Numbered from the stretch's first letter, positions 48,416 through 60,545 are shown. The stretch: DNA of 64,000 nucleotides from Actinernus sp. WN-2022 (GCA_030867875.1 JAOWCC010001589.1:72191537-72255536); one strand, 5' to 3'. Notes: generated by a model from the sequence alone, not told the origin. Numbers and translations are program-made.

Positions 48416-50013
48416 GGTATCTGCACTGGCTAAATTTAGGTCCTTTAAAATTCCTCTTTTTCGGGTATATTATAGTTTATTGCATCTAATATCACTTTCA
48501 ATAGTTTTTTTTCCACTTACTCATAATCTGAACGTTGCAAAACGCTTTTAAAATCACGTCTTTGACCGGAAGTTGCAGCTGATGGACGAGCGGAAGACTG
48601 GGTCGGTTACTAGCGAAGACTAATCGAGTGTGGCAAATTGCCTGTATATATCTCTGACAAAATCAAGATAGCGGAAAGTTTGGGGTTGCAAGACTTGAAG
48701 ACGGTTCTGAGGTCTACATTCAATGCTGAATTGATTAGAAGTGTACTTCATTCATAACTTGACCGATATATTTATAAGGTCCTTTATAAGTTCTTTAATA
48801 TACACAAGCTTTGTCAGTTTGTGAGAATAAATTGTCGTGCCTCGATCATACATATCAATTTCAACCGCATAACTAAATATATAAAACAACCTTTCAATAA
48901 ATCTTCTTGCTTAAATCTTATCTTCCTTTCCAGGCTTGGGATGTAGTCAGAAAAACACTCTCCGATATATGAGGACTCATGATAGGACTGTCCAAGACAC
49001 ATTCAAATATCATGCATGTTGTAGCACGTTTATCTGCGACGAAACAAACGATAGCGACCGATCGAGGCTGACAAAGGCAATTGCATGGCCTCTGCTTCCC
49101 ATTTCTAGGGAAGAACCAATTCCTCATGTGTCTGTACCTTTTCTTCCTTTCATTTGTTATTCGCCGATACTTGTTTTTTCTTTACTTTTCTTATATCCTA
49201 TTCAGAAGAAACGCCATCAATCGACTTCGACATCGTGTTTACTTGAGGTCTTAGCCCCCATTTGGACAGCGGATTAATTATAGACTATGCGTACAAAGGT
49301 ACCGGAAGTCACGCTTGAGCTCGTGAGGCACGCCTTGACAACGGATAAACAAAAGCAACTTCCCAAAGGGGGGAGGACTAAAATCACGGCTTTTTAGAGT
49401 CCTTGGTGGCTCTGATCAGCGGTTTTGAATCCAAGATGGCGGACAACAAGATACAACTCAAGTTATGGAGTTTAAAGCATATTTTGAGGGTTCCAGAGGA
49501 AAGTTTGTGAATACTTACGTACGAAAGGACATTTCAAATACATTTTTCTCTGAATGCTTTTATGATATTCCTACGAAACCACTCATGAAGACTTCATAAA
49601 CTGTAACGAATAATCGTGTGGTTGGAAATCATGGAAATCATTTTTGTTACGGCGTTGTTAATATTTAACTTTTATTTGTAAGAATACCTGATATCGCGCG
49701 TTGTAAAACCAGAAAATGGATTTCCAACCACACGATTTTTTCAAATCCCATTTTCAACAATATTATCAGGTCAAATGGACTCATTTCAACGTGTAAGCTT
49801 AATAAAACGCAAAATATAAAATACTGAGGCACCAGGGGGTCTAGTGATAATTCAATTAGCAAAAAGGGGATGTGTACAAATTTATGCCAAGCTAATTATT
49901 TTTTATGTGGCCCTTCTTCATGTAAATGTTCAATTATCTACTGTCTATTCCAAATCAAATACAATTTTTTCAAAATTAGGTAAATATTGACCATTTTTGC
50001 CAGTGCAGATACC
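48416..50013. mobile_element. ~1.6-kb TTAA-flanked element (piggyBac-type ends not confirmed)
   Basis: GGTATCTGCACTGGC at the left and GCCAGTGCAGATACC at the right are exact inverses, each flanked by TTAA (48412-48415 and 50014-50017), the target used by piggyBac-like transposons. No intact transposase was recognised inside; several short frames are unassigned. An inner inverted pair (GTGTGGTTGGAAATC at 49616, inverse at 49722) suggests a second small element. Confidence 0.7.
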
Positions 50014-50019
50014 TTAAGG

Positions 50020-50695
50020 TTTAATATTGAACAAGCCACACAAAAATTAACAGAGGGAAGATAGTTGTTCGTTAATGACTGCAAATGGTATTTTATTAGT
50101 AATGTTTACAAACTCAGTAGCCTTTACTCTGAAGTTAAACGTGTTTCATTTGAATTTCGCGCGATAAGCAATCAGTAGGGAGTGACTCAAGCGGAGCATC
50201 ACGGAGATGTTCACGTACTACGCAAAGGCTGATTGACAGCTGAGGTGACAAACCCCTGGGCTCTCCTTTTTATACCGGAACTTAGTGTTTTTGGCCTTTT
50301 ATCGACGCTTTTTTATATATTTGTAGACAGGAGCGTCCAGATGTGTTTAAATATTGAAGAGGTGTTAAATGGTAAATAATTAATAGTAATAATAACAATG
50401 AAACAAAAATGTAGGAGACAGCGAAATAAACGTTTTCGGTTCACACAAAAAACATGTTATTACGGTCTTATTTTTTTTATTAAAAGAAAAACGAGGATTC
50501 GTACATTATTTCATTTCACTACTTAGATAACAAATATCAAAATATTATAAATAGCAAAAAAAAACGAGATTTCAGCTGCATTTTATGACATTCGAACCAC
50601 AAATTCCATAATTGTATTTTTTTGTGCACATGGCTTCGATGTGCTCTTGTTAGCAGGCTCTTCCTTCAGAGCCCTGTCGAACAGTGTTGGATTGC
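50020..50695. other. No feature recognised
   Basis: AT-rich, no TIR, no tandem repeat, no supportable frame. Confidence 0.4.
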
Positions 50696-50703
50696 ACGAT
50701 TCA

Positions 50704-51062
50704 CCCCCCACCCCTCCGAGGGGGGACTCCCACATAAAAGGGGCAGGGATGCTCGTCGTATCTTATTGGGCTTAAAATTACGGGATTTGGTATCACATAG
50801 GGTGTTTAGGATGGAACGCCAATATTTTTAGTCATCAAGGTATCGTTTTGGGCTGCATGCGCCGGAGAAATAAAAATATGCCGACTATTACTTGTGACGC
50901 CGCTCTAGCCTGGTCTCTGTTTTGGAAAGGTATCTTTTAAGGGGTTAAGGGGTCAAACAAAGCTTGGGCCACGCCCAGAGTGGTCTCTTTTAGGGGTTCA
51001 ATAACAATTTTCCGACGAGCATCCCCGCTGGCCCTTTTATATGGGAGTCCCCCCCCCCCCCT
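50704..51062. mobile_element. Poly-G/C-ended MITE, second copy
   Basis: GAGGGGGGACTCCCACATAA, AGGGGCAGGGATGCTCGTCG at the left pair with CGACGAGCATCCC...GGGAGTCC and a run of C at the right. It is the same family as 41294-41628 with shorter G runs. A further partial G-rich end is at ~51231-51300. Confidence 0.8.
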
Positions 51063-51389
51063 CCCGACAAGACGATGTCAAACATTTGATAGAACGAAAT
51101 ATAACTTCAACATTTAATCAAGCAAAAAATGTTGGTGCAGCATCGTTCAACATGAGACGACAAAACATCGAACACTGTTGGATCGAGTAAAGGTGGATCT
51201 TGTTCGATATTTTGACCGGTTATGCTTATGCCCGGGGGGAGGGGGGGGATACTCCCAGAAATTTAGGATAGGGGTGTGCCGCGAGATATCGAAAGCCTGA
51301 CTCTATTTAATGGTGACAAATCGTAAAATGGATACCCTAAGGCTTGAAATTAAAATATGAGACCCTATTTAAGGGACAAGTGAATACTC

Positions 51390-52107
51390 GGAATTTATTG
51401 AACAGATCGGTTTTATTTCTCTCAGTCTGTGTAATACAAGAAAATAACTTAAGCTAATATTTACTTATACATTCCTTTTTCAAATTCTGTTTAAAGGTTC
51501 TTAATGAGGACAATTTTGTATGTTCACCAATTGAGTTCCAAATTTTTGGGCCTTTGAATCTAATATTGAAAAGACCATAATTGGTTCTTGCTCTAGGTAA
51601 GTATTATGATTGATTTGCTGCAGATCTATATTATAACTATGAACGTTTTTTACATAAGTGAAGAAGTTGTCAAAAGCAGAGGGCAATAATCCATTGTGAA
51701 AGTTGAACATAAATACCGAAATATGTAAGGAAACAAGGTCAAATAACTTAATAATGTTCAATGATTTGAATAGTGGGCTTGAGTGCTCATCAAATTTCGA
51801 GAATGTCATACTTTTGCAAAATGTAAAGAGGTTGAAGTGTGGTGGGGTAAGTATTACCCCAGACAATTATTCCATATATTAGGAATGGGTAAATTAATGA
51901 ATAATAGAGACTTACAAGGAGATTTGAACTAACAAAATAGCGAAGTTTAGACAGAGCACCCACACTTCTCTTTAACTTCTTTGTAATACTCTCAATCTGA
52001 GGTTTCCAGCTGAGATTAGAATCAATTAAAGCACCCAGATATTTAATGCAATCATCGTGACGTAGTTGCTTATTGTTTAATAGGGTAAAATTTAATACTA
52101 ATTTCAT
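51390..52107 (-). pseudogene. 5'-truncated LINE, ending at a minisatellite
   Basis: The minus-strand frame at 52107-51790 reads LRHDDCIKYLGALIDSNLSW, KKLKRSVGALSKLRYF and YPFLIYGIIVWGN, the thumb region of a CR1-like polymerase; a second frame at 51866-51501 continues (VSLHISVFMFNFHNGLLPSA). The 5' truncation point falls exactly where the 21-bp minisatellite starts. Confidence 0.82.
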
Positions 52108-52745
52108 TCGAGTGTGGAGTGCATTTATTCGAGTGTGCAGTGCGTTTATTCGAGTGTGCAGTGCGTTTATTCGAGTGTGCAGTGCGTTTATTCGAGTGTG
52201 CAGTGCGTTTATTCGAGTGTGCAGTGCGTTTATTCGAGTGTGCAGTGCGTTTATTCGAGTGTGCAGTGCGTTTATTCGAGTGTGCAGTGCCTTTATTCGA
52301 TTGTGGAGTGCGTTTATTCGAGTGTGCAGTGCGTTTATTCGAGTGTGCAGTGCGTTTATTCGAGTGCGCAGTGCGTTTATTCGAGTGCGCAGTGCGTTTA
52401 TTCGAGTGCGCAGTGCGTTTATTCGAGTGTGCAGTGCGTTTATTCGAGTGTGCAGTGCGTTTATTCGAGTGTGCAGTGCGTTTATTCGAGTGTGCAGTGC
52501 GTTTATTCGAGTGTGCAGTGCGTTTATTCGAGTGTGCAGTGCGTTTATTCTAGTGTGCAGTGCGTTTATTCTAGTGTGCAGTGCGTTTATTCGAGTGTGC
52601 AGTGCGTTTATTCGAGTGTGCAGTGCGTTTATTCGAGTGTGCAGTGCGTTTATTCTAGTGTGCAGTGCGTGTATTCGAGTGTGGAGTGCGTTTATTCGAG
52701 TGTGCAGTGCGTTTATTCGAGTGTGGAGTGCGTTTATTCGAGGTG
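52108..52745. repeat. 21-bp minisatellite, ~30 copies
   Basis: The unit is TTCGAGTGTGCAGTGCGTTTA, very uniform, with point variants (GTGTGG, GTGCGC, TTCTAG). As 21 is divisible by three and the unit has no stop in any forward frame, all three plus-strand frames stay open across it (seven-residue repeats such as SAFIRVC, SSVQCVY and FECAVRL). I read this as non-coding. Confidence 0.95.
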
Positions 52746-54062
52746 CTTGCGTGTGTTAGAGTGGTTCTGTCTGCTTGAAAATCTTTCTATCCAGGCGTGT
52801 GTGCGTGGGTCTGACTTTACGTCTGTCATTTTACTGTCTGTCATGCATGTGAGTGTGCGTGTGTATATCATTTTCTTGTGTCTGTGTGTCTGTCTTTACG
52901 TCTGTCAGTCTTTGTTTTACTGTCTGTCATGCATGCGAGTGTGCGTGTTTCTATTTTTTTCTGTGTATGGTGTGTGGGTCTGTCATTACGTCTCACTTTA
53001 CTCTGTAAGATTGTCTGTTTCTCTATGTGAGTGTCAGGCGCGTGGGTCTCTGTTTTTCTGTGCGTGGGTATTGGTATGTTTGTCTGGCTTACGAGTGTGC
53101 ATGTGTCTGTCTCTTTTTCTGTGTGTGCGGTGGCAGTCTAGATGTCTGTCGGTTTATCTGTTCCTCTATGTGTGTAGGCGAGTGTGCATGTGTTTATATT
53201 TTTCTGTGCGCGGTTGATCGTCTGTCTGCCGTGTATATGCGAGTGCGTGTCTCTTTTTTCAGTGTGTGTTTGTCCGGGCATGCGACTGTACGCAGTTGGT
53301 CTGTCTGTCTGTCATGAACATTGGGCTCGACCTGACTCAGAATTCCCTGATTGCATTGGTCTGTTTGTCTGCATGCGAGTGTGCGTGTGTCTGTCTCTTT
53401 TTCTGTGCCCCATTGATCTGCCTGTCCGCCGTGTATGCGAGTGTGCGTATCTTTTTTTAAGTGCGTGGGCATATCTGTTTGTCTGAGCTTGCGAGTGTGC
53501 GTGTGTCTTTCTCTGTGCGCGGTTACGCTGGCTGTCTGCCTTGTATGCGAGTGTGCGTAATCTTCTTTTCAGTGCGTGGATTGGTCTGTTTTTCTGAGTA
53601 TGAGAGTGTGCGTGTGTCTGTCTCTTTCCTGTGCGCGGTTGATCAGGCTGTCTGCCTTGTATGCGAGTGTGCGTAATCTTCTTTTCAGTGCGTGGCATTG
53701 GTCTGTTTTTCTGAGTATGAGAGTGTGCGTGTCTCTGTCTCTTTCTCTGTGCGCGGTTGATCAGGCTGTCTGCCGTGTATGCGAGTGTGCGTATCTTCTT
53801 TTGAGTGCGTGGTCATTGATCTGTTTTTCTGAGTATGAGAGTGTGCGTGTGTCTGTCTCTTTCTCTGTGCGCGGTTGATCAGGCTGTCTGCCGTGTATGC
53901 GAGTGTGCGTATCTTTTTTTTCAGTGCGTGGACATATCTGTTTGTCTGAGCTTGCGAGTGTGCGTGTGTCTGTCTATTTCTCTGTGCGCGGTTGATCTGG
54001 TTATCTGCCTTGTATGCGAGTGTGTCTTTCAGTGCGTGGTTCGTTGGTCTGTTTGTCTGAGC

Positions 54063-56057
54063 ATACATACATACATACATAAACTTTATTTAGACACGGT
54101 AGTATCATCAGTTATTTACATATAAAATTTAGATTAATAATTAAATACTGTTTTACATGATAGCCGTGTACAAAATAGTAATAGAAATAGTATAGATATT
54201 GTAATTAAAAATATATTATGAATATTAAAAAAAACGTTCTATCACCGTTGGGCGTGCGCACCTGATAATCACATTTGGGCGAGGTTTCTCTTAAAGGCTC
54301 GCATAGATTGAGATGTTCTTACATGATCTGGAAGTTGATTCCAGACCTTGGCACCACTATAGGATATACTTATTTTTAGAAAATCAGTTTTAGGTTTGGG
54401 TAGGTTAAGCTTTTTTGTCAAATCCCTTGGGTAATAGACACTATGTCTGTATGTAAATAGGTCTTTTAGGTATTTATCAATGTATCCCAGCCAAGTTTGT
54501 TAAGAAGGGATTGAGAACTTGTATCGTAATCTGATTGAGTGATGATTCTCGATGCACGGTGCTGTAACCTTTGTAGCTTGGGATGGATTAAGCCAAGAAC
54601 TTTGTGATATACGGAACTACAATAATCGAAGTACGGCTCTACTATCGTCTGATAAATTTTTATACTTGTGTTTTCATTTATTAAGTATCGAATTATTTTA
54701 AGGGCACCCAAATCTGCAGATATGTTCTTAGTAAGTTTATTTACATGCTCTCTCCATGAGAGATTTTCATCAACAATAACACCTAGCAAGGGCACCCAAC
54801 GAGTACTTTTTGAAATTCGTTTGAAACCAGTTGTCTGCAGCTTATCTAGCCATTTTAAGGCGCCTACTATGTCTTTTGACGTATTCTAGAAAGCTATTAG
54901 CTGTTCGGATTTTCTAGGTGGAAATCGCGTCAACCGAAAATACTATGGCAAAAATTCCCGGCCTATACGAATTTGTTAGTAGTCTAGAACAGAAACAAGA
55001 ATTTTCTAGCCCAAGTAACTTCATGTTGCAAAGTTTTGTGGAGGTACGAATTTTTTAGGAATTCTTTTTTCCTTTAGGCAATTCTTAGGGAATGAAAATG
55101 TGTTGTTCTGACTCTATTGATCAGACGAATTGGGACGTACGAATATTTTAGGGGAAACCTTTTAGTCTCCCTTTTCTTCTATAATTTTCTAGGGATTGAA
55201 AACAAATTTTCTAGCCAGTATTTCAGAACACAATTTTCTAGGGACAATTTGTTCAAATCCGAAAGTTTTAGGCTAACTTACTCTCCCGAACAGCTTTTTA
55301 ACCGAAAACTTCGTTGGGTGCCCTTGACCTAGTGTCTTAGTGTTGGGTACTCGATTAATACTTTCTTCCCCAATTTGTATATGAATTGGATTTTGAACCT
55401 GTGTCGCAAGTCTTTGCCGGGAACCAATTATCATGAATTCAGTTTTTGTGACATTTAAACTGAGTTTATTTGCTCTAAGCCAAACACTGATTTTGTCTAA
55501 TACATTATTTATAAGGATCTGAAGTTCCTCATTAGTGGCTGCTGCGACAGTTATACTAGTGTCGTCTGCATACATTCTGGGAGAGGCGGTGGTTAAACAG
55601 TTCGGCAAATAATTAATGTATATTATAAATAGTAGAGGGCCTAAAATTGTTCACTGGGGAATACCATAAGATAAGTGGCTAGTATTCGATATGTGACCAT
55701 TTACGAGGCGTTTTTGGGTACGATCGAATAAGTAAAATTGGAACCAGTCTAGAGTAGGCTGAACCATACCATAGTTTCTCAGTTTCCTTAGAAGAATGTC
55801 GTGGTCTATGGTATCGAAAGTTTTCTTTAGATCAATAAAGATGGTACCATTTAAGAGACCTCGATCAATATTCATAGACCAATTGTTGGTAGCTTCAAGT
55901 AATGCTGTCATAGTACTGTGAAGGGATCGAAAGCCAGATTGACAGTCTGATAACAAATGGTTATCGTTAAGAAATTTATAAAGCTGGTCATATATTATTT
56001 TTTCGAATACTTTGGCCACAGCAGGAACGACAGAGATTGGGCGATAATTGTTAACAT
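54063..56057 (-). pseudogene. LINE inserted in the satellite and itself split by a MITE
   Basis: On the minus strand: NNYRPISVVPAVAKVFEK and CQSGFRSLHSTMTALLEATN (56166-55651), then MYADDTSITVAA, LSLNVTKTEFMIIGSRQRL and NTKTLG (55608 on), then after the MITE VIVDENLSWREHVNKL and VEPYFDYCSSVYHKV (54795-54466). The active-site YADDT is present. The 3' tail is a (TGTA)n run at 54062-54081. The 5' end is truncated at 56057. Satellite sequence is continuous across the insertion, apart from the tail. Without the MITE the reading frame joins in phase. Confidence 0.92.
54787..55326. mobile_element. Non-autonomous TIR element, copy 2 (540 bp)
   Basis: CAAGGGCACCCAACGA at the left and its exact inverse at the right. 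ACCTAG flanks both sides (54781-54786 and 55327-55332). Removing the element and one ACCTAG restores the LINE's reading frame between LG and V, so the 6-bp duplication is firm. It is near-identical to 209-756. Confidence 0.93.
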
Positions 56058-56215
56058 GCGAGTGTATGTCTCTCTTTTTCTGGGCACGGTTGATCTGGCT
56101 GTCTGTTGGATATGCGAGTGTGCGTGTGTCTGTCTCTTTTTCTGTGCATGCGTGGGTAAAAGGCATTTGTTAGTTTGTCCGTTGGTCTGTGCATTGTTCA
56201 ATCTGTCTATGTGCG

Positions 56216-56680
56216 CGTTGAAGGGCAGCGGATAGGGATTTATCGGGTGGGTTCTGATCTTTACCTATGTAGGAGCCCATTACCCGAAGCGTCCATCTCC
56301 CATACTATGTCTTTGAACATTGGGCTATTTATAGAACCAGGTTTCATTATTTTAGAGACAATGTACCTTATTGTTAATATTTATTTTGCTAGAGTGCGAA
56401 CACTGAACGCATGATACAGGCTATTGTCTCCCCCATTATTATTTTTCTTTCAAACAAAGAAACAAATGTTCGTAGAAAAAAACATTTAGGAAACATATTT
56501 ATTCGTGGGAAAAAAAAAATAGCCCAAGGTGTAAATACGCCAACTCACAGATAAAGTACATATGGACGATCCGGGTAATGGCTCCTGGCCTATGGTAGGG
56601 GCAATAATTGGACTGCTTGATAGACTAGCTCATCTGTCTGTCTGTCTTACGATTTATCTGTCACTGTGTGCTTGTGGAGG
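56216..56680. other. No feature recognised
   Basis: The sequence right of the satellite has no frame, TIR or array that I can support. Confidence 0.4.
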
Positions 56681-56682
56681 GA

Positions 56683-56905
56683 GGTACATACGTCCCTGTC
56701 CAAATTGAGTGGCTTTCGCTTCAAAACGCAGACCGCAAGTCATGGGCAGAGAGGTAAGCGCTTCATCTCTCACCTCTGTGGCCCGAGATTCGATTCCGGG
56801 ATCCGGCGCCATATGTGAGTTGAGTTTGTTTGTATCTCGTCCTTGCTCCGGGGGTTTTCCTCCCTCTACATAAACTAACACGCTAAATTCCAATTCGATC
56901 TGTGA
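56683..56905 (+). mobile_element. tRNA-derived SINE copy
   Basis: GTAAGCGCTTCATCTCTCAC, GATTCGATTCCGGG (B-box), GGCGCCATATGTGAGTTGAG, CTCCGGGGGTTTTCCTCC and CTAAATTCCAATTCGAT follow the consensus of 36140-36366. The A-box region is altered. Confidence 0.82.
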
Positions 56906-56939
56906 TTTAGCCGGATCCTGGCCGTTTGATCAGCCTCTA

Positions 56940-57700
56940 TGGTTGTTTTTCAGGTCCCGTTAGAAATTCAGTGGGTATTTTTTTATGAGCCGTTGACGTT
57001 GTCTCGCGCAACACGCATTTCCGGTGAAAACCGGTTTCAAAACTTATTTTGTTCGTCCATCTTACACCGGCAGAATTATCTTTCTTATCTCTCGAGCTCC
57101 ATTCGTTTTAGGAAGGAAGCGATCTCTGCCAGCAGAGAATCTTACGTTGAATAGAGTAGCAGAGCTCCCGCGCGGGCAGAATAGGATGAGAACATAAATT
57201 GACTGACTTCCGGTTTCCCTCTCGTCCGAATCCCGAAACCCGAACCCCGAATCCCGACGCGTGACCGACGCGTGACGAGCGGCGAGCGACGTGCCTGTAA
57301 AAGTGCTGCACATGCGCGCGCACTGTTGAAACCAGGCGGCCCTGATCGAAACCTTCGCCAGTTGCTAGTGATTTGTTTTTCATTTTCCGTTATCTTCTTT
57401 TTTCTTCTATCCCAATTTGTACTGATTTCCCTTGGTTCTACCAGTTATTTTTGTGTTTTTAACCTTTGCTTTCTTTATATGATTTGTCTTTCTTTCGGGT
57501 CGTTACCTCAGTTCAGATAATTCAGAGCTCCGTTTTTTGGCTTGCGTAAATATATATATTATATAGGGATCCCTGGAAAAGATAAGGTGGATCATGTAAT
57601 CACACTTAGCACTACAGCTTACCACTTTACATCACATTCTTTACACTTACTAGTGCTACGCGGCAAACATGATATTATATCATAACTACATGTAATATAC
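56940..57700. other. Unassigned, partly CpG-richer stretch
   Basis: 57120-57340 is richer in CG, with CCCGAAACCCGAACCCCGAA and CGACGCGTGACGAGCGGCG. It might be a promoter, but no gene follows that I recognise. Sequence at 57615-57660 is the inverse of the repeat at 17272-17300. Confidence 0.35.
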
Positions 57701-57707
57701 CCGTTTG

Positions 57708-57919
57708 GCATTCAAGAATTACCGCTGGATGCGATGACTACAGACACATATATTCTGATGTAAAAGTCACAAATACCAGCGAGAAGGTGCTACAACAATA
57801 CATAGAGTTGTGAATAACCCATCTTGGCGCTGGTATTTATGAATATTTAACATCAGAATGAGTCTAACGTTGAGTACATGCGTCTGTAGTCATCGCATCC
57901 AGCGGTAATTCTTGAATGC
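57708..57919. mobile_element. Foldback MITE
   Basis: GCATTCAAGAATTACCGCTG, GATGCGATGACTACAGACA and TTCTGATGT are matched in inverse to 57919, with CAAATACCAGCG / CGCTGGTATTT inside. Arms are ~85 bp, moderately diverged toward the loop. Confidence 0.78.
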
Positions 57920-57939
57920 GAAACTGGACTATTCTGTGG

Positions 57940-58910
57940 CTGATTAGTAGTAGGAATCGAACCCTAACCTTAACCCTAACCAAACCCTTACCGCTAAACC
58001 ACGAGTGAATTCGCTTGGTGGCAATTAAGGCCAAAGTTTTCGTTTAGAATTTTAAATATTTACATCAATTCAAAATTGTAATCGGAAAGGACAATTTTGG
58101 GCAGTTCTTGCCATGGGTATTTTGGCTCGACTACGTCCGAACCATGGCCGAACCATGCCGTGATATTATCGAACCAATATTACCCGATTACATACAAATC
58201 ATGATCACCTCTGCATTTAATAAAGGCAATAGGTAAATGAGGTTTTAAAAGTGGCTCTTCGTCATCCAGATCGAATCCTCCATACAAGCAGTTTCAATTT
58301 CCATTTTTTCCTCTTTTTTAATACCTCACTCATGGACGGACCCTCTTGTAAGCAAAGGAAAAATATTTGGTCATTTTTGACATATGAATTGAAATTAATT
58401 TAATTGGCCTTGATGTTCATAAACATTATTAAAAGTTACGTTCGGGTTTGCGGTGTTTCCGTTAAGAAATAACTAAAATAAACGAATGTCTCTTGAATCA
58501 CAAAACTTGACTGATATTTAATAAAAGTTAACGTTGATTAACAGCGCGCAGACAAGTATTTGGAGTCTTACAGACTAGGAATAGGAGGTAAGTTATTTTA
58601 GAGTGACTTCAAATGGCACCTCAAAGGAAATTAGTACGTATTGGTTTTCGCTTTTCAAATCTCATTTCCTTTTCATGACATACAAATAATCGAAAATAAT
58701 TAGAAGTAATTAAAAATAAGGCAACAAAGACATGTTCACCTTTAGAACCCCGAGAAAGTTGTCATTGAATACTAGAAATTGAAAACTTATCACGCGACAG
58801 CTTTTTGTTTTTAATTTAACGATACTAGTGCAATTTTATTTTAAAATCAACAACAAATTCAACAACTTTATTAACGTGTATTAATATATAGGGTCTGCTA
58901 ATCGGTGACA
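57940..58910. other. Mostly unassigned AT-rich sequence
   Basis: 57940-58010 in minus orientation has TGGTTTAGCGGTAAGGG and GGGTTCGATTCCTAC, resembling a tRNA-derived SINE head with TTAGGG-like words between. The rest shows nothing. Confidence 0.4.
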
Positions 58911-58914
58911 CGAA

Positions 58915-59112
58915 TTCCTCGGTCGAATTGGAACTTGAATTTGGGATGGTTTTGAGGAGGGAATAAAACCGGAGAACCCGGCGAAAAACTGAATCTCGGA
59001 GCAAGGGCGAGAAACCAACAAACTCAACTCACATACGTATACTAGTGGCGCCGTGCTCGGAAATATATCCAGAACAGAGAGGTGAGAAACAAAGCGCTCA
59101 CCACTTGCGACT
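58915..59112 (-). mobile_element. tRNA-derived SINE copy
   Basis: In minus orientation it ends with TTCCAATTCGACCG and contains CTCCGGGTT, TTGAGTTTGTTGG and GGCGCCACTAG. The B-box is degraded. A copy in opposite orientation follows at 59183. Confidence 0.75.
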
Positions 59113-59182
59113 CCCAGTAAATTAGACGTGTGTAGTTTATTCTAAAAGTGTAACTAGGATATTCCAGAAAATCATAACAGAA

Positions 59183-59375
59183 ATGCAGGTTGGCGCAGTG
59201 GTAAAACACTCGCCTCTCGCCGCTGCTGTCCCGGGTTCGATTCCCGGCTCGGGTACCGTATGTGAGTTAGGTTTGTTGTTGATTCCTTATCTGCATTCGT
59301 GGGTTTTTCTCCGGGTTCTCCGGGTTCTCCGGGTTCTCCGGTTTTCCTCCCTCCGTAAAAATCAACCGTGAGTCG
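59183..59375 (+). mobile_element. tRNA-derived SINE copy with good A and B boxes
   Basis: GGTTGGCGCAGTGGTAAAAC (A-box) and CGGGTTCGATTCCCGGCTCG (B-box) are clear. The body has four tandem CTCCGGGTT 9-mers (59310-59345). It is not called a tRNA gene because the body continues with the SINE consensus and no cloverleaf closes. Confidence 0.85.
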
Positions 59376-60365
59376 AGTGAAGTGTGTCCAAAACAGTTAA
59401 TGTAGTGGGGAGTGTGTGAGGAGTAAAAGCAGGCCCCCACCAGCTTTAAGCTGTAATACTCAGCCTGCTATAACAAATAAAATATTTATTTTATTTATTA
59501 TTTATTAAATGCTACACAGGAGAAAAACTAATAGAAAAACAGGAAGATAAATGTTGATTCTTGGAGAAACCAAACTTTGAGAAAAATATTCATTATGGAA
59601 TATCAACGGAAAGTAACTTGGACACAAACTAAAAATATAATCAAAGAAGACTTCGAATCCTGAGACAGTAATGACACTGCACTCCAGGGATTTTCTATTA
59701 AAATTATTTCTGTTTAATGACAATGGTCGTGAGGATTCTGTATTACTTGGCCAGTTGTCCTTGTCTCCTTGGGCTCCAAGCGTTGCGTGACAGAGGTCAC
59801 GACGGCTGCAAAGGAGACTACAGTTGTCCCAGCTTGTCACAGAAAGAGAAAAAATCTACAATCGATGGCGATAAATAACTTCCTTATGACACAAAAGAAA
59901 ACAACAGTGCAGTAGGACAGAAACTAAGACATTTCTGACCGACTCCAATTTCGTCGGTGACATTTTGCCGGGACAACTGGCCTAGCTGCGGTGCCATTTT
60001 TAGCGCGGAAATTTGATATGGATAAGGTGCATAATTCGGAAAAACATATAAAAAACTAAATTGAAGGGGAAAATAGCTAAGGACTAGAGTGCGGGAGGTC
60101 AGGGGTTCGAATCCCAGGCGCGTCCTTGGGAAAGGACGTATAAGTCATTGGCCTTGTCTCCTTTCTCTTCTAATCTATACGAGGGAGACGTGAAATAGAC
60201 TGCTATATCAGGCGTTTATTTTCACTCTCGTCGAGTTTACGACAGAGTGAAAATAAACGTCTGGACGTGAAAGAACCTGTTGTGTTATTTCGAGAAAGAG
60301 TAGGGGATTGTCTCCCGACACAACAGCCTGGTATTCTGAGGTACTAACAATCACTCATGATTGTC
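59376..60365. other. Unassigned, with two small inverted repeats
   Basis: 59764-59820 is a hairpin related to 42520-42580 (GCGTTGCGTGACAGAGGTCA). 60212-60265 pairs GGCGTTTATTTTCACTCTCG with its inverse. AGGGGTTCGAATCCCAGG at 60093 is an isolated B-box. Confidence 0.5.
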
Positions 60366-60368
60366 ACT

Positions 60369-60545
60369 TCACGGCAGCACATTGCGCCACAACAGCAGTC
60401 CGTATCACTGACAACAATAGAACCTTGTGAAGCGCATTTGAATATATTTCACGGCAGCACATTGCACCACAACAGCACATTGCACCACAACAGCAGTCCG
60501 TATCACTGACAACAATAGAACCTTGTGAAGCGCATTTGAATATAT
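60369..60545. repeat. Tandem duplication, ~80-100 bp unit
   Basis: TTCACGGCAGCACATTGC, CAGTCCGTATCACTGACAAC and CGCATTTGAATATATT occur twice in order; the second unit carries an extra ACCACAACAGCACATTGC. Confidence 0.88.

Larger units (their letters stand above)
52750..56215. repeat. GT-rich satellite, ~118-bp unit, interrupted by a LINE
   Basis: Between 52750 and 54062, and again 56058-56215, the sequence is made of GCGAGTGTGCGTGTGTCTGT, CTGTGCGCGGTTGATC and GGCTGTCTGCCGTGTATG blocks. GATCAGGCTGTCTGCC occurs at 53641, 53759 and 53877, giving a 118-bp period. The units at the left end are more diverged. The gap is a LINE. Confidence 0.88.

Noticed and set aside
52073..53217. Plus-strand frames of 228 and 367 codons
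   Set aside because: They are produced by the stop-free 21-bp minisatellite and the GT-rich satellite.
53312..54080. Minus-strand frames rich in THAHSH
   Set aside because: They are the translation of the 118-bp satellite and not a protein.
57120..57340. CpG-island-like promoter
   Set aside because: Only a modest local rise in CG; no downstream exon could be found.
59183..59260. tRNA gene
   Set aside because: A- and B-boxes are present but no cloverleaf closes, and the body continues as the SINE consensus.
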